Assembly (NCBI GenBank): GCA_949825025.1
Contig: OX463778.1
Span: 53,570,364-53,634,363 of the forward strand
Reading direction: 5' to 3'
Origin: Siphlonurus alternatus
Taxonomy: Eukaryota; Arthropoda; Insecta; Ephemeroptera; Siphlonuridae
DNA: 64,000 bases
A program made the position numbers and the translations under genes. This document shows, one piece after another, positions 13,001-26,500 of the stretch. Numbering within the stretch: position 1 is the first letter of the stretch; each line of letters begins with the position of its first letter. The notes beneath the pieces are model-generated. The model saw only the letters and a list, made by a program, of their open reading frames with translations. It was not told where the DNA came from and did not search any database.

Positions 13001-16000
13001 AAATTTGTCAACATCGCTTTAGGCAATCTTTCAAACTTTTTTTAAGAAAAAAAGGCAAATATATTTCTTTAAAGCTAATATATCATTTTTAATTATTTTA
13101 TACCCTAAAGTTAAAGAAAAACTTTTTTATATAATTTTAATGACTTAAGTTTTAAGACTTCTTTTGGTTACGGGTAATTTTTCTGTGTTATGATCTATAA
13201 TTCACACAGTACAAGATATACTCGATCAGAGATTCGTGTTAATGGTGGTTAGGAAAACTTTAGAGGCCCATTTGTGGATAAAATATGAACATCACTTCAA
13301 GTTTTTTTATAACTTTTTATGTGGAATTTATAAAAGATTTCAGACAGAGATTATTCTTTTACTTTCTTAAATGCCGTTATTTATAAGGTACATCAGTAAC
13401 AATGAACAAAAAAATTGACCCTCATTGTTGCAGGCAAGACCCACACCATGTTGGGAGGAACAGACTCGGCAGGGGCCCTCGGGGCCGCCCCCAGTGCCAT
13501 CTCGTGGCTCTTCCGAGGAATTAACGAACAGAAACAGAAAACAGGAGCCAGGTTTTCAGTTCGAGTTTCTGCCGTCGAGGTGGCGGGCCAGTCGCAGCAC
13601 CTTCGCGACCTTCTTGCAGGGCATGCCAATGGTAAGTACGTGACATTTCACGAAAACGAGAGTATTTGGGAGTGGTCGGTCGTAATTGCATGGCTTCTGA
13701 CCTCCAATCTGGTAAAGTGATAATGTGGTAAATGGACTCTGTAATGGTTTGGTGCAAGCGTGTGGCTTGCATACCAAGTAACATTATTCAAGCCAGAAAT
13801 AGAACCAGAAATTTGTCTATGAAATTTACGTTACCTTTAAGAGTCGATCAGAAAAATATTGACGTAAATTTTAGTTTTAAATTTTTAGTCTAAAATTTTT
13901 ACATTTAAACCAATAATTCAAGGTGTTACAATTTTTTAGGCAAGATCAACGTCACTACACGTTGTGTATTATTTTATTATTTGAAATAAAAAAATGCTTT
14001 TTGTCTATAATTCCAAAAAATTAAGTTTCACCAAAATAGTTTATTATAATTATTATATCTTTATTTATTTTATTATATTTCTCTCATGAGTACATATCAG
14101 GGTTCCGGACCGGACCGTTTCAGACCGGTCATGACCGCAAAAAACCGCTCATTTTGCTTGACCGGTCATGACCGGTCCATAAATGACCGTCGATGCTCGA
14201 CCGCGACCGGTCTGACCATCGATCGCGACCGGCCGGATAGCGACCGCGACCGGTCTGATCAAGACCGCGCACATTGAACGGTTATTTCGAACTACCGACC
14301 GCGATCGTAAATTTAGCGGTCTTGAAAATTTAAAAATTAAAAAAAATTTAAAATCGCTCCTTAGTGAAGAACTGAAATTAAGATCGCGGGCGGATCAACT
14401 TCACTTTATTTGCAATCGAGGTTTTCATATAGTTATACATCATTAATATATTTTATATGTTATATATATTAATATTTTAATAGTATATAAAATATAAAAA
14501 GTAAAAAATTTATACTCTTAAATTATAAATACATATTATTTTTCTTATTACGTACTTACTTTTTTTTTCTTTTTTATTTCATAATAAAGTACATAATTAA
14601 TACTTTAAAACTGATCATGCATTTATAATTGCTGTCTGCTTGCTGGTTATTGGCGACATACTCTCGCTCGCAATGCTCAGGTATAACTAACTTGACGAGA
14701 ACGAAGTACGACCGGGTCGCAATCAATCTCAACAATCAAGTTGGACCGACGATCAAGTTGAACGGGCATATACCGGAGTTTGTAAGTAATGTTATGAGTT
14801 ATGAGTAATCATTCAGGATCGACTACACATCATCATGATAACGGAAAACACAAGTTTACGAAAGCACAAATGAAAAATTGAGAAAAATTTATCCCGAATT
14901 CTTGATTCCGATTGGTCAGTAATGTCACGTGACATTCGCCAACGAATTAGAAATACTTATTATTCGTGTTAAAAGAAGGCAGCTGTAAGCCTAGTATATA
15001 ATATAATTTAATATAATTATGCCCGAAAATCCCGATTATCCCGATAATATTATATTATATGCGACCGCGGTCACGGTCCGCCGCGGTCCATTTGACCGAA
15101 ATGACCGCGTATTTTGACGCGACCGGTCATGACCGGTCCATTATGACCGCCGTGCCCCGACCGCGACCGGTCACGCGACCGCCGCTGCGATGAGACCGCT
15201 CGACCGGTCCAAATTTTTGACCGACGAATCAACGACCGGACCGCGGTTGACCGGACCGTTTTCACCGGCGGTCCGGAACCCTGGTACATATATCAATATA
15301 ACAATTCAGACGAGGCAGGAAATTCACAAACAGTCCAATAAAGAACAATTCACTTCCCGAAGGTCAATGAAAATGATTTTTCAATGATTTTCTTTGTCAA
15401 TGAAAATTCTGGACAAAATATCAGATGATGTAGACTTATCTGCCATGAATTACTGTCAACATCATATATTAGAAAATGTATCAAATAAATTGCTCGGTGC
15501 AACATCCGTCACTGAGATAAAGTTAACAGGAAATCTGGGCGTATATTTATGTGATTATCTCCCCACGTGAACCGTGCTAATAAAGATGCAAAGTCACCGC
15601 TCCCCTTTAATCCGAGCGCCTGGATGTATGCAACTTGTCATGCTGCTGCTATGAGGGTTGCCTACCGTCCAGTGAAATGTGGGGCTAGTTAGGTTGCAAT
15701 GAAATGTGGGGCTAGTTAGTAATGTTAATACAGTTAATAACTTTTAAATTATTTATAAGTAACTGTTTGTTTTTCATTGCATAATTTACAAAGGAAGCAA
15801 ATCTTTTATTTTTAAATTTTGATTGTACACAAAGATGATTTTCAAAGCTAAATTTTAATCAAGCAATTTTCATGGCTTTAAGAAGTTTCTCCGCAAAATC
15901 TCTTTGATGAGCGTATTAATTAGCGCTGAATTACCTTAATTACCATTGAGTTACGTTCACTCGGGCTGCTCAAGACGGCGCACCTTCATTTAATTTTCAT

Positions 16001-19000
16001 TCACATCTTTGTCTCAATTGTTAACCAATATCAAAAAATTCTTCTAAATTTACGCGAGGTGGGTTCAATATGGTCAAATAATGTCACACAGATATAAATT
16101 CACGCGAGGTGGGTTCAATATGGTCAAATAATGTCACACAGATATAAATTCACGCGAGGTGGGTTCAATATGGTCAAATAATGTCACACAGATAATGATT
16201 TACTTATAAGGGGCACGTAATTTTCCATTATTCATTCTGAAATATAATAAAAATTGTCTTCAAAGTTATGCTCAGATTTCATTGCATTACTTTGACTATC
16301 TAATATTAATTTTTTAGCTATAAAGTTCGGCCTATCACTTGCATCTCGCTCAATTTCGGAGGTATATTAATATAAATGATAATTGATAAATAAAAATTAA
16401 CTGAATATATTATTTACAATAACACGCCCAATGTTAAAAAAAATCACACATGAAAATTATGAAAAAAAAATAAAATGTTCTTCTCTACATCCCCCATCAG
16501 TATAGCTAAAATATCAGGTACAAATTCGAGCTAGTTTTTGAGTTATTAATTTTTAAAGTTGACTAGTTCCTCTTCTCCATGTTAATAATAATAATAATAA
16601 TAATATTTGTTTATTTGGGATAAATTACATTGTAGGGAATAGGGAAAAAAAAAATAAATAATAGCAACAACATAATAACCCAAATTGGTGAATATAAAAG
16701 GCTAAGGAGCCTATACACATAGAGTGAACATTCACCACACATCAGAAAAACTGCATCGTCAAAAATTGTATATATATATATATAAAATAAATATTTAACA
16801 CATAAAAATTAATACATAAAACGTACAAGTCAATATCACATGATAGAATCAGACAGGCAGAGGAAATCTTACATCTTCAGGTAATGCATTGTATGCCTTT
16901 ACAACTCTAGGAAACAGGGAAGACAAGTACACTGCTTTGCCCCTAGGTGTAACTAAGGAGGTCTGGCTGCTACGCAGACCAGCCCTATGCTCCTTGACAG
17001 ACACACGCTCAGGACCGAACACATTGAGATCATATCTTCCAGCTAAATTAGTCAGCTTTAAAAATTCATAAAAACTGGATCGAATTTGTATACCTGCATG
17101 GTATTTTATCTACTGACAGGGAATGCAGAGGAAAACATTTTAAGATATGTTTAATAATTTTCATGTTTGGAATTTTTTTTTAACATTGGGCACGTTAATA
17201 TCTTACTAATAAACGTGGCTAATTGATGACTAAAAAGGTCACTCACTTATTGACCCTATGACCTTGTGTAGACTGCGAGCAGAGCCCCGGGGTGTACCTG
17301 AGGGATGACCCCCTGCTGGGTGCGGTGCAGCACAACAGCGAACTGCGAGTGCCCTCGGCGGAGCGAGCGGCTTTCTACCTGGACGCGGCGGTGGCTGCCC
17401 GCACGAGACCCTCGCAAACCCCCGAGGAGGCGCGCGGCTGGGACTCACACCTCCTCTTCACCCTGCACGTGTACCAGTACAGCGTCGACCGGTCCGGCAA
17501 GGGCGGCGGTGAGTGTCCTAGGGCCCAAATTGGGGGGTGGCTAGTCTCTCCTAGTGTTGATTGCTGGTCCAAAAGGTGGTATTTTTTGCAATATGAAATA
17601 TAAACTAGCATAAAACTGTCCAACATTTGGTCGCTCTTGCAGATCTGATAACAACGTTAATATTTTGACTGATATTCATGAAATATTTAAATTTTGGCGG
17701 CAGATTTAAATAAAAAAGTACAACAAAATGTATTTCATAGATCGTCACACTTTTCCATGTGTAATTATTTTTTTTATAATCATGAATCATTGAAGCTCAA
17801 TGTCCTGATATTATTTTACAAAATTCTGACAGATCATGACAAATTTCTATAAAGTGTGTATATAAAATTGCTCTACTAAAAGTTTTTAATCATAATTAAG
17901 CACCTTTAATTAAGAGTAATTAATTATATAATAAACTTGAAACAAGAGCTTTGTTTATTGCTCTAATTTCCTTTTTTGTTTCAAGTTATAAGATGAGAAG
18001 TTTATAAATTTAAAACGTGTTTTTTTTACTGCACTATTAGCGCACAATCGCAGTTATGAAAAGTCCATACTGTTATTAACGTCTCGTGTTGTAGAGACAC
18101 CACTTTATTAAACAAAGGTCTTAGCACCTGCCAGGAGAAGTATTATACTTGAGTTATGGTTCTCATTTCCTGAACTTTAACAGCCATGGGGGCTTTGCTG
18201 TTGCTGCTATAATAGTGCAGGCAAGTTCTTTACGTTTTAAATCTCGGCTTCTCAGAGAGATGATGAAAAAGAGGCTGCAGTAATATTACTCGCTTAAGTA
18301 TTTTACTTTTACGATTTTTCTTTATTACAAGGCATTATAAAACTTATTGCAGTAAAATAATGCAATATCTAGGTATAATTATCACTTTCTCTGTACTGAA
18401 TATTGTTACTTTAATTTAATTTTGATCTTTATATTAATTAATAGCAAAATTTTATATTTGTTTTTCATAATTGTTATTAAAAATATATATTTTTACATCA
18501 CAGACCTTGAGTTTGGTCTTTGGTCAAACCTTCCTTTTTTCATTAAGGCTTGGTGCCTAAAGATGTCTCAGATACATTTCTTTGTAAAATTATTTCCTAA
18601 ATTCAATATTGATATTAATTCACAACTTATTTTCGAGGCCAATATCCCACTAGAAACAAAAATCACACATAAAAATCGTAAGTCGACTTGTTTAAAAGTA
18701 AAAAAAAGGAAGTTGTTTATAAAAAAGAAAATGTTACGTAAAGGTGGAGTCACATGGCGATTTTTACCATGCGACGCGACGCGAATAATGCGCACTTGCT
18801 GTAACATCCATTGGCGGCCATATTGGGCGATTAAAAGAAAAAGAGCATCGTAATTAACGCGATTACCTGCGAATTCGCCGCCGCATAGGATTTCGCAGCT
18901 TTTAAGTTAAAATCGCGCCGCGTCGCCGTTGTCGCCATCTGAATCCACCTTAAATCCAGCAGATGAAAGAATTTTTCTCTCTTTGACACAAAAATATGAA

Positions 19001-22000
19001 GCGTTTGAACGTGTACTGGTACAATTTCAAACGATGCTCTAAAGTATCAACAACGTTACCCACAATTATTTTACAGATGCAGTTGCTTATACGTATCATA
19101 ATTATAACGTGTAGGCTCTAATAATTTGAAGATAAAAAATGTAAACAAATGTCTTGGAATTAAGTGACAATATTTCATCCATTTTGATGTCATGTGAAAA
19201 CTAAAAGAAGCTTATGGTACAAACTTGAAACGTAAATATACATGCTAAACAAAGTCGCTCGTCACCCAATGCACTGTGTTGCCCAATGTGGTGGCAGGAC
19301 TTGATATTGCATCGATTGCATCTTCTCTTCAATGAAATGAAACTATTTGCGAAACAATTTCTATTATTTAAATATGATGAAAGGTACGTTTGTAATATTA
19401 CTTATCTCCCAGTGTGTTTTTACAGTACGCGTATATGGAATAATGTGCATTTTTTAAGTTTTAAAACTCATAAGCTAGGCATTTGAAATTTTGAATTTTG
19501 GCTAGATTGTTTTTGATTGGCTACCTGTTATGCAGGTGCGTACAGGTATGCATATCTATAGTGAACCGAACCTGACATAGCGATGACGTCACTGGCGATG
19601 CGCCATCGCCTCCAGGTAAAGTGCATCTTTTAAATATGCATTTGAGCATACTTGCAGTGCTCAAAAAATTCGCATAAAATTCACACATGTATTTCTCAGC
19701 CCCCTCTTTCAATTAAGCCAATCAGATTCACGCATGCAAATTCCTCATATATGATCTAATCGTTGACCGTTTGTTTTGCCCCACAGTGGCGGGCGGTCGT
19801 AGCAGACTGCACCTCCTGGACCTGGGAAGCTGCGAGCGAGGCCGCGCGGGCGGAGGAATCCCGCTCTCCGGGGTCGCGAACGTGCTGCTGGCAATCTTCA
19901 ACGGACAGAAACACCTGCCCTACCGGTAAGACCATTTACCGGTAACTTAATTTTACACTGCCCTACCGGTTAGATTATTTACCTGGAAATCAGTGCTCAA
20001 TTTTCATTGTACATATCTTTTAGAAAAAACTCCCACACAGTCACACATGTCAATAGCTGGACTAAATCAATTTTCTTTCGTTTCCTGCTGTTTGTTCTAT
20101 TTTGATAAGTTATTGTATTATGAAACAGGAAACATGACAGTAGAGTGTCAGCCCACACTCATGTGAAATTTTTGTCTGGTAAGCTTGTCAATTTAATTAC
20201 TGAATTAATTCGTGAATGAAACTACAGTACGTTGACCCAAACTTTTTAAAACAAAATAAAGTCCAGAAATATAATAAAATAAAGTGTTGTTTTGTTTTTA
20301 TGAGAAAGTGAGTGCTGACTTAGTGAGGTCGGTTTATTGCCGCCAAGAAAGTATTTCTGCAGCCGTGCACTCTACGTACCGTGCAAGGCTCTTTTACGAG
20401 CCTTCAACATTCGGTCGCTTTATATTATTATTGCCGAGACGAATCACAATTCCTTGCTTCGAGCCCCTCGTCAGCTGTGTTTATAGTTTGGCTCGTTAAA
20501 GTGCGAAATATGTGAGCAAGTTTATTGCTCGACGTTCTATACTTTACGATCTCATAATACTGCTCGATTATCACCAAGTTTAATATATCTAACTTTATGT
20601 TTCGAATTTCAACTCACAATCATCTTGATAATTGGAAAATTTATACTTAAAGGTTGCAATATGATAGTTCGTAATAATTGCATATAATTTTCGTACTCAA
20701 TTAATTAAATTAATTTTATGTTAAATTTAATAAATCCATTAAATATGAGAGTTTAATGATATAATAAATTTTTTAATAAAATTATAGTATGGTGAAAAAT
20801 TTCAAATTTAATTACAGCATTTAAAGTTATAAGATATTTTTCTGTGCATATTTAGGTATTTCCATTTTATTTTTTAGCAATGCAATGTACTTATTATCAA
20901 ACGTCTAAATTATATGATCAACTTCCTTATATGTTACGAAATGTGAAAAATGAGACTTTGTTTAAAAATGTACTAAAGAAAATATTGATTGATAAGGAAT
21001 ATTATGATGTTAAAATGTTTTTCATAATGAGTTTAAAATTGTAGAGAGAGACATTTTAAAATTTACAACATCAAGTAATATAAGAAAATATTCATAGTGA
21101 CTTTGAAGTAAAAAATAGATTTGATATTGTTTTGTCCTTTATTTTTATATTAGGAACTTGCTGTCATAGTGCTATGTATGTGTTATGTTTTAAATGTAAA
21201 AATTTGACAAGACTTATGCTGTATTGTGGCAATTTTTGCCAGTGGTCGAATAAAAATATTCTATTCTATTCCAATAGAAAATAAATGCTATAAAATATAA
21301 CTTTCATAAAAATAGAAGGAATTTCATCATATTTTTCAGCAACAAATTTTATCAATACAACATTCAAACATTACATGTCTTAATTTTCGTCTTTTCATTT
21401 TCTATACCACATCAATATTACAACTTGAATATTAATTTAATATAAGTAGCATCTAAACATAATACTACAGTATGAAATTAAGTACAAATGTTGAATGGAA
21501 ACTACACACAAAGAGATGAAAGTGCACCCTCTATTTATGCTAATTAGACGTTGGGTTATTTATACAACAAGATTATTTGAAGATGGAGTTGTGTATCTTT
21601 ACTTGTTCTGTACTTTGTTTGAGGAATATTTTACCTGGGGCTGTTTACCTTGACGTTCCTTTTAATCCCAGTATGTCTCCGTGCTACAAAATAAATGCTT
21701 CTTCCTGATTAACTCATCTCGCTGCAAATTTCTCCTTCCTCTAATCTGCCGCCTTAGCTTTCATCTTGAAGTAGCGACACTCACAAAAATCCATAAGCGT
21801 CAGTGACGTTATATACCTTGATGTTATCTTCAGGGAACACAAACTGACGCAGCTGCTCAAGGAGTGCCTGGGCTCTCTGACGTGCCACGTGGCCATGATC
21901 GCGCACGTGTCACCCCTCGCTCAGCACTACACCGACACCTTGGCCACCGTACAGCTCGCCGCCAGGATCCACCGCATGAGGAGGCGCAGGATAAAGGTGA

Positions 22001-23464
22001 GAGTTACCTTGTGACTTTAACGTCAATTAAAAAAACTTAATTTTATATTTTTTTCAACTGAAATCAATGAACTAAATTAACTAAGTGTCTTATTGAAACT
22101 ACTGTACTTATGAACCTTTAAATACGCAAATACGAGAGGTTAAAAAAAAACCGTCTTCTATTGTATTGAAGTAAAGGTGAATTTACAAGGGTGATTTCCA
22201 GCCTGCGACGCGAATATTGCGTACTTGCTGTAACATCAAGTGTCATATTCGGCGATTAAAAAAAAAAGAGCATCATAATTAACGCGATATTCGACAAATT
22301 CGCTCTCCGCATAAGATAAATAAGATTTCACAGCTTTTACGTCAAAATCTCGTCGCATCGCCGTTATCGCTCATAAAAAATCTAACCCTATATTTATTTA
22401 TATATAAATTAAACAACTATTCACTGACATCTCGATGTGTCCACAGTTCGGCGGGGGCTCGACGGGGTCTGGGGGCAGTTCTGGTGAGGACTCCAGAGTC
22501 GCGGGGGCCATGGGGGCGGCGGGGGGTAACAGCAGCAGCGACGTGGACCCCTCGAGCAGCGAGCAGTCTGCAGACACGGTCATCTACGTGGGGCCTTGCG
22601 ACGACGCAACGGACGGCGAACATCCGCCCGTGTACATTCCCAGCCTCAACTCGGGTGACAACCGGTGCGCCATGGGCAAGGCTCTGCGTGGCTCCGGGGC
22701 CGAGCGACCGTCCCTCCGAGGCTCCCCGGCCAAGTCCAAACAAGCATCGTCCTCGGAGGGAAGTCCAGTCCGCTCCATCAGTTCGAAAACGTCCAAAATT
22801 CCAATCCGACCCTCCGTATCAACCACCACTCCGAAGTCACCACTAGTTTCAAGGTCAAATAAAAATAAAAGCAACGCTACAACAGATAGTAAAGGAGGTA
22901 AGAGTGATGAACAGTGGATAGATGGGCCTCGAATATCCAGGTCTAAAGTGGCAGAGGCCCGCAGTTTGATGAAGGAAGGACACAAGAAGGAGACTTGGGT
23001 GGACGGTCCTCAGGCAGGTGCCACTAGCGCCACGACGGCAGTGGCAGCAACTACAACGACGTCGGCAGCCACCGGTACTGCGGGGGTGGTGGGCTATGGC
23101 TACATGGACAACCACAAGAAGTGCATGATCCAGCGGTGGGTGGAGAACCAGACCGTGCAGATCCAGCACAAGATGATGAAGGGTCCTCTGGAGTACAAGG
23201 AGCTGACGGTGTTCAAGACGTGCGAGGACGGGGAGGAGGCCCCTCAGCCCGCCCCCAGTGTGGTGGAGGAGCCCCCCGCCCCCGGCCCGCCCCCCCTCGA
23301 CCAGGACGAGGAGGATGAGGAGGGGGACGAGCTGGGAGACATGCCCCCCGCCTTGCCGCTGCTGCACCAACATAACAAGGAGATTAATATTGGTGAGTAC
23401 ATTGGATGGTGCATTCACATGGCCATATCATCAGGTGTTGGCAATTCACTTTAATATTACTTCG

Positions 23465-23507
<43 letters not shown>

Positions 23508-26500
23508 CTTACGGGGTGAGCCAGCAGCATTATTACCTCGGTCAATCCGAAAATTAAAAAATATTTAAAACAAAAAGGATGAAATGATGTTTATTTTTTT
23601 CAAACTCCCAAAATCGGCATAATATTCAAAACTATAATATTTACGTAATGATTAATGTTAAGTATGAGAAATTAAATTAAATGTTTAATGCATGTACTAA
23701 TAATCTTAATCTGTGTTACACAAACACAAAAAAGGCATTAGTTTTAATAATTAATTTTTTATACTGCGAGATTGAATGTTATACTTTGTAGTTGTTGTCC
23801 ATATCAGTTACTTAAAATGCTTTAAAAAAGTTAAAATATTTGTCATGCTTTTCATTTAATAGTTTTACACTTGTGTAATATAAATAATAATAAATTACGT
23901 GTTATTTATTATTTCTTCTACTTTTCCGTAAGATTTGCTTCATAAAGATGATATCTCCTACTCACATGCAATACTTTCTGTGTCCAGCCATATTTCATGC
24001 AGAAATAATCTCGGGTGATAATTTTGATTAATGAACGTAGCATTAATGTAATTTGAAAAGATAGGCGACACGGTTGGCAAATAATATCGCACTTTATTTT
24101 TATATCTTGCTTTTACAGTTCAAAAGAATGTTGATGGAGTAATGTAAAAATCATGTTAGCTTTTTTTATGTACTTTTTTATCAAAATATTTTTCAAGTGA
24201 ATTTCTCCATGTTATCATCTGTGCCTTGAAATGACCGCGTACAGCAACGTCTAAAGAAAGAAGTATTTTCGGTGTAAAATTTTGTAGAGGGGTCTTTTGA
24301 ATATTGGCGCGATTTTATCAGCGATGTAATTTGCCTTCTCTGAGGGGTTTCTTATCTTCGTCCCCGTGGACAACAAAAGCCCCCACATTTGAGTTTTAAA
24401 TTTACTTTTTTTCTCAGACATTTTTTATATTATATTTTCAGAATACGTACCTTTTACAAAATATATTTGATTCGTCATGCTTTGTGAAATAAAATGTACT
24501 TCACATCTTTTGATGTGAAATTTGATCAAGGAACTATAAATAATAGTTTTTATCAATTTGTCATGTATTATAATATATAAAGGCGAATATGTTGAAAATA
24601 TACTGTAGAATATAATAAAATATAATTGTAAATTTCAATTTTTCCGTAACCAATGAGCCTTTGCCCCCTGTAATATAGGCAGCGCCACAATACCGCGGAG
24701 TAACGCGGGTTGCATCTACAGTTTACAGGGGCTAACGTGACGCCTCTTTTCCAAATAATAAAAAGGGGCATTCACAAAGCCTTAAGGCCACATTTAAGGC
24801 TCAATAATTTAAGACCAGAAATTTTGGGTCTAAAAACATTTCTAAAATCAAGCTTTAAATTATCGAGCCTTAAATGTGGCCTTAAGACTTTGTGAATGCC
24901 CCTTAATGGTTCTTAAGTTTGACCTAACTGACCGAGAGTATTAACTTGAGGTTATTATAAATTCGTTGTGTGCAAAGCGCTTCCCAAGCTATAACTTGTA
25001 TCAACCTTTGTGTGCCCAGCATTAAATTGTTTTAAAGTCTTTTCTATATCGTCCTGCTAGACTATTAAAAAAATGAAAACACATCATAGCCAGTTTAATA
25101 TTTCCTGACGTTTATACCACCTGTAAAAAACAAAATGAATGTAATTTCTTTGAACCGCACACATAAAACATGTTCACGTGAATTATGATTTACTGGTGCA
25201 ATAATTCCCAACGCCTTCAAAGAGTCGTGCAGGATAACATCACTCGCATTTAAATTAAAAGCATACGCCCATAAATTATTTTAACTATTAAATGTTACAC
25301 GGAAATTTTTTACACGTACGATGTCGATTTTATTTTCAAATTCGTGTCAAAGTAACTCTCAATATTCCAGAAATTATTAATGCGAACGTATTTCGTCTTG
25401 GAAATCGCTAACTTTGCTACTTTTAGCTCACAGATTTAGTAATAAATAATGGGACGTATGTAGTATGTATTCCTCGCTCCACTTTTTAAACTAAAAGTGT
25501 ACATGTCCGTAGATGTTATCAGTGTCCCCAAGGGGCTAATCAATCAAAAAACGCACGTTTAATTGAACGCTTTACGTACAAACTTCCACCACCCTTATAT
25601 TTATTTTTTTACCATTGCATGTTAAAAAAGTTGCCTACATTTTAGGAGCAATAATATTTTCAACCCCTGTGGTATCAGGGGGTTAATATTTTATCAAAAT
25701 CATATTTTACACTTACAAGATATTGTAATAATACCTTTTTGTTAGGCAAATAAATTGCCTACCCTTCAGAGACTAGAAATAACATTTAATATTTGCAATT
25801 TTAATCTTTAAGGGTAACACGCCCAATGTTAAAAATATTTCCATACATGAAAATTATGAAACATATCTTAATATGTTGTCCTCTACATCTCCTATTAATA
25901 GCTAAAATATCAGGTATAAAATTCATAACTCGAAAACTATCGAATTTGTATACCTGATATTTTAGCTAATGATAAGATATGTAGAGGAGAACATTATTTT
26001 ATTATTAAGATATGTTTCATAATTTTCATGTATGGGAATATTTTTAACATTGGGCGTGTTACCTTACCCTAACTTAAATGATTCTAGTAGGGCATTTTTT
26101 CTCCGCGTTTGTTGTGTCTTCACAAGTGTCGTCTGACGTGTCGTCTGACGTGTCACTGACGTGTCACTGACGTGGTTTCTTGTTCACAGACGTGTCTCTG
26201 GACAGCTTCGATGTGCGGCTGAGGATCATGCAGGAGCGTCGTCTGGGCGCGGGGGGCGATGACGAGGACGAGGTGGAGATAATCGAGGTGGAGGAACCTG
26301 ACGAGCCGGTCCCCACACAAGACTCGTGCCTCCAGGTAACGTGGCGCCAAATATTTGAAATGCTGCGTGTCTTATGGTCAGAGATTTGACCGAAATTTGC
26401 AGAGATTCACGCATGTATTACTTACACGCAACACTAGCGGCACCACGCCCAGATCCCGCGAAGCTCTGCAAATTTCGGTTAAATTTCTGGTGTCTCTAAT

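Larger units (their letters stand above)
13632..17271 (+). other. KIF26 intron C-D
   Basis: 3.6 kb with a complete hAT-type element (14098-15283), a 50-bp tandem repeat (16048-16197) and a fold-back element split by a LINE fragment (16419-17197). Confidence 0.75.
23393..26189 (+). other. KIF26 intron G-H
   Basis: 2.8 kb: a (TA)n run at 23470-23505, a small palindromic MITE at 24763-24904, a fold-back element at 25808-26077 and a TGACGT tandem at 26128-26176. Confidence 0.75.

Noticed and set aside
16048..16197. CRISPR-like array
   Set aside because: Three contiguous 50-bp units without spacers in a eukaryotic intron: a plain tandem repeat.
22584..22985. Long frames antisense to kinesin exon G, and similar ones at 62039-63001 (+) and 58464-59048 (+)
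   Set aside because: Shadows of GC-rich exons; low-complexity translations with no independent support.
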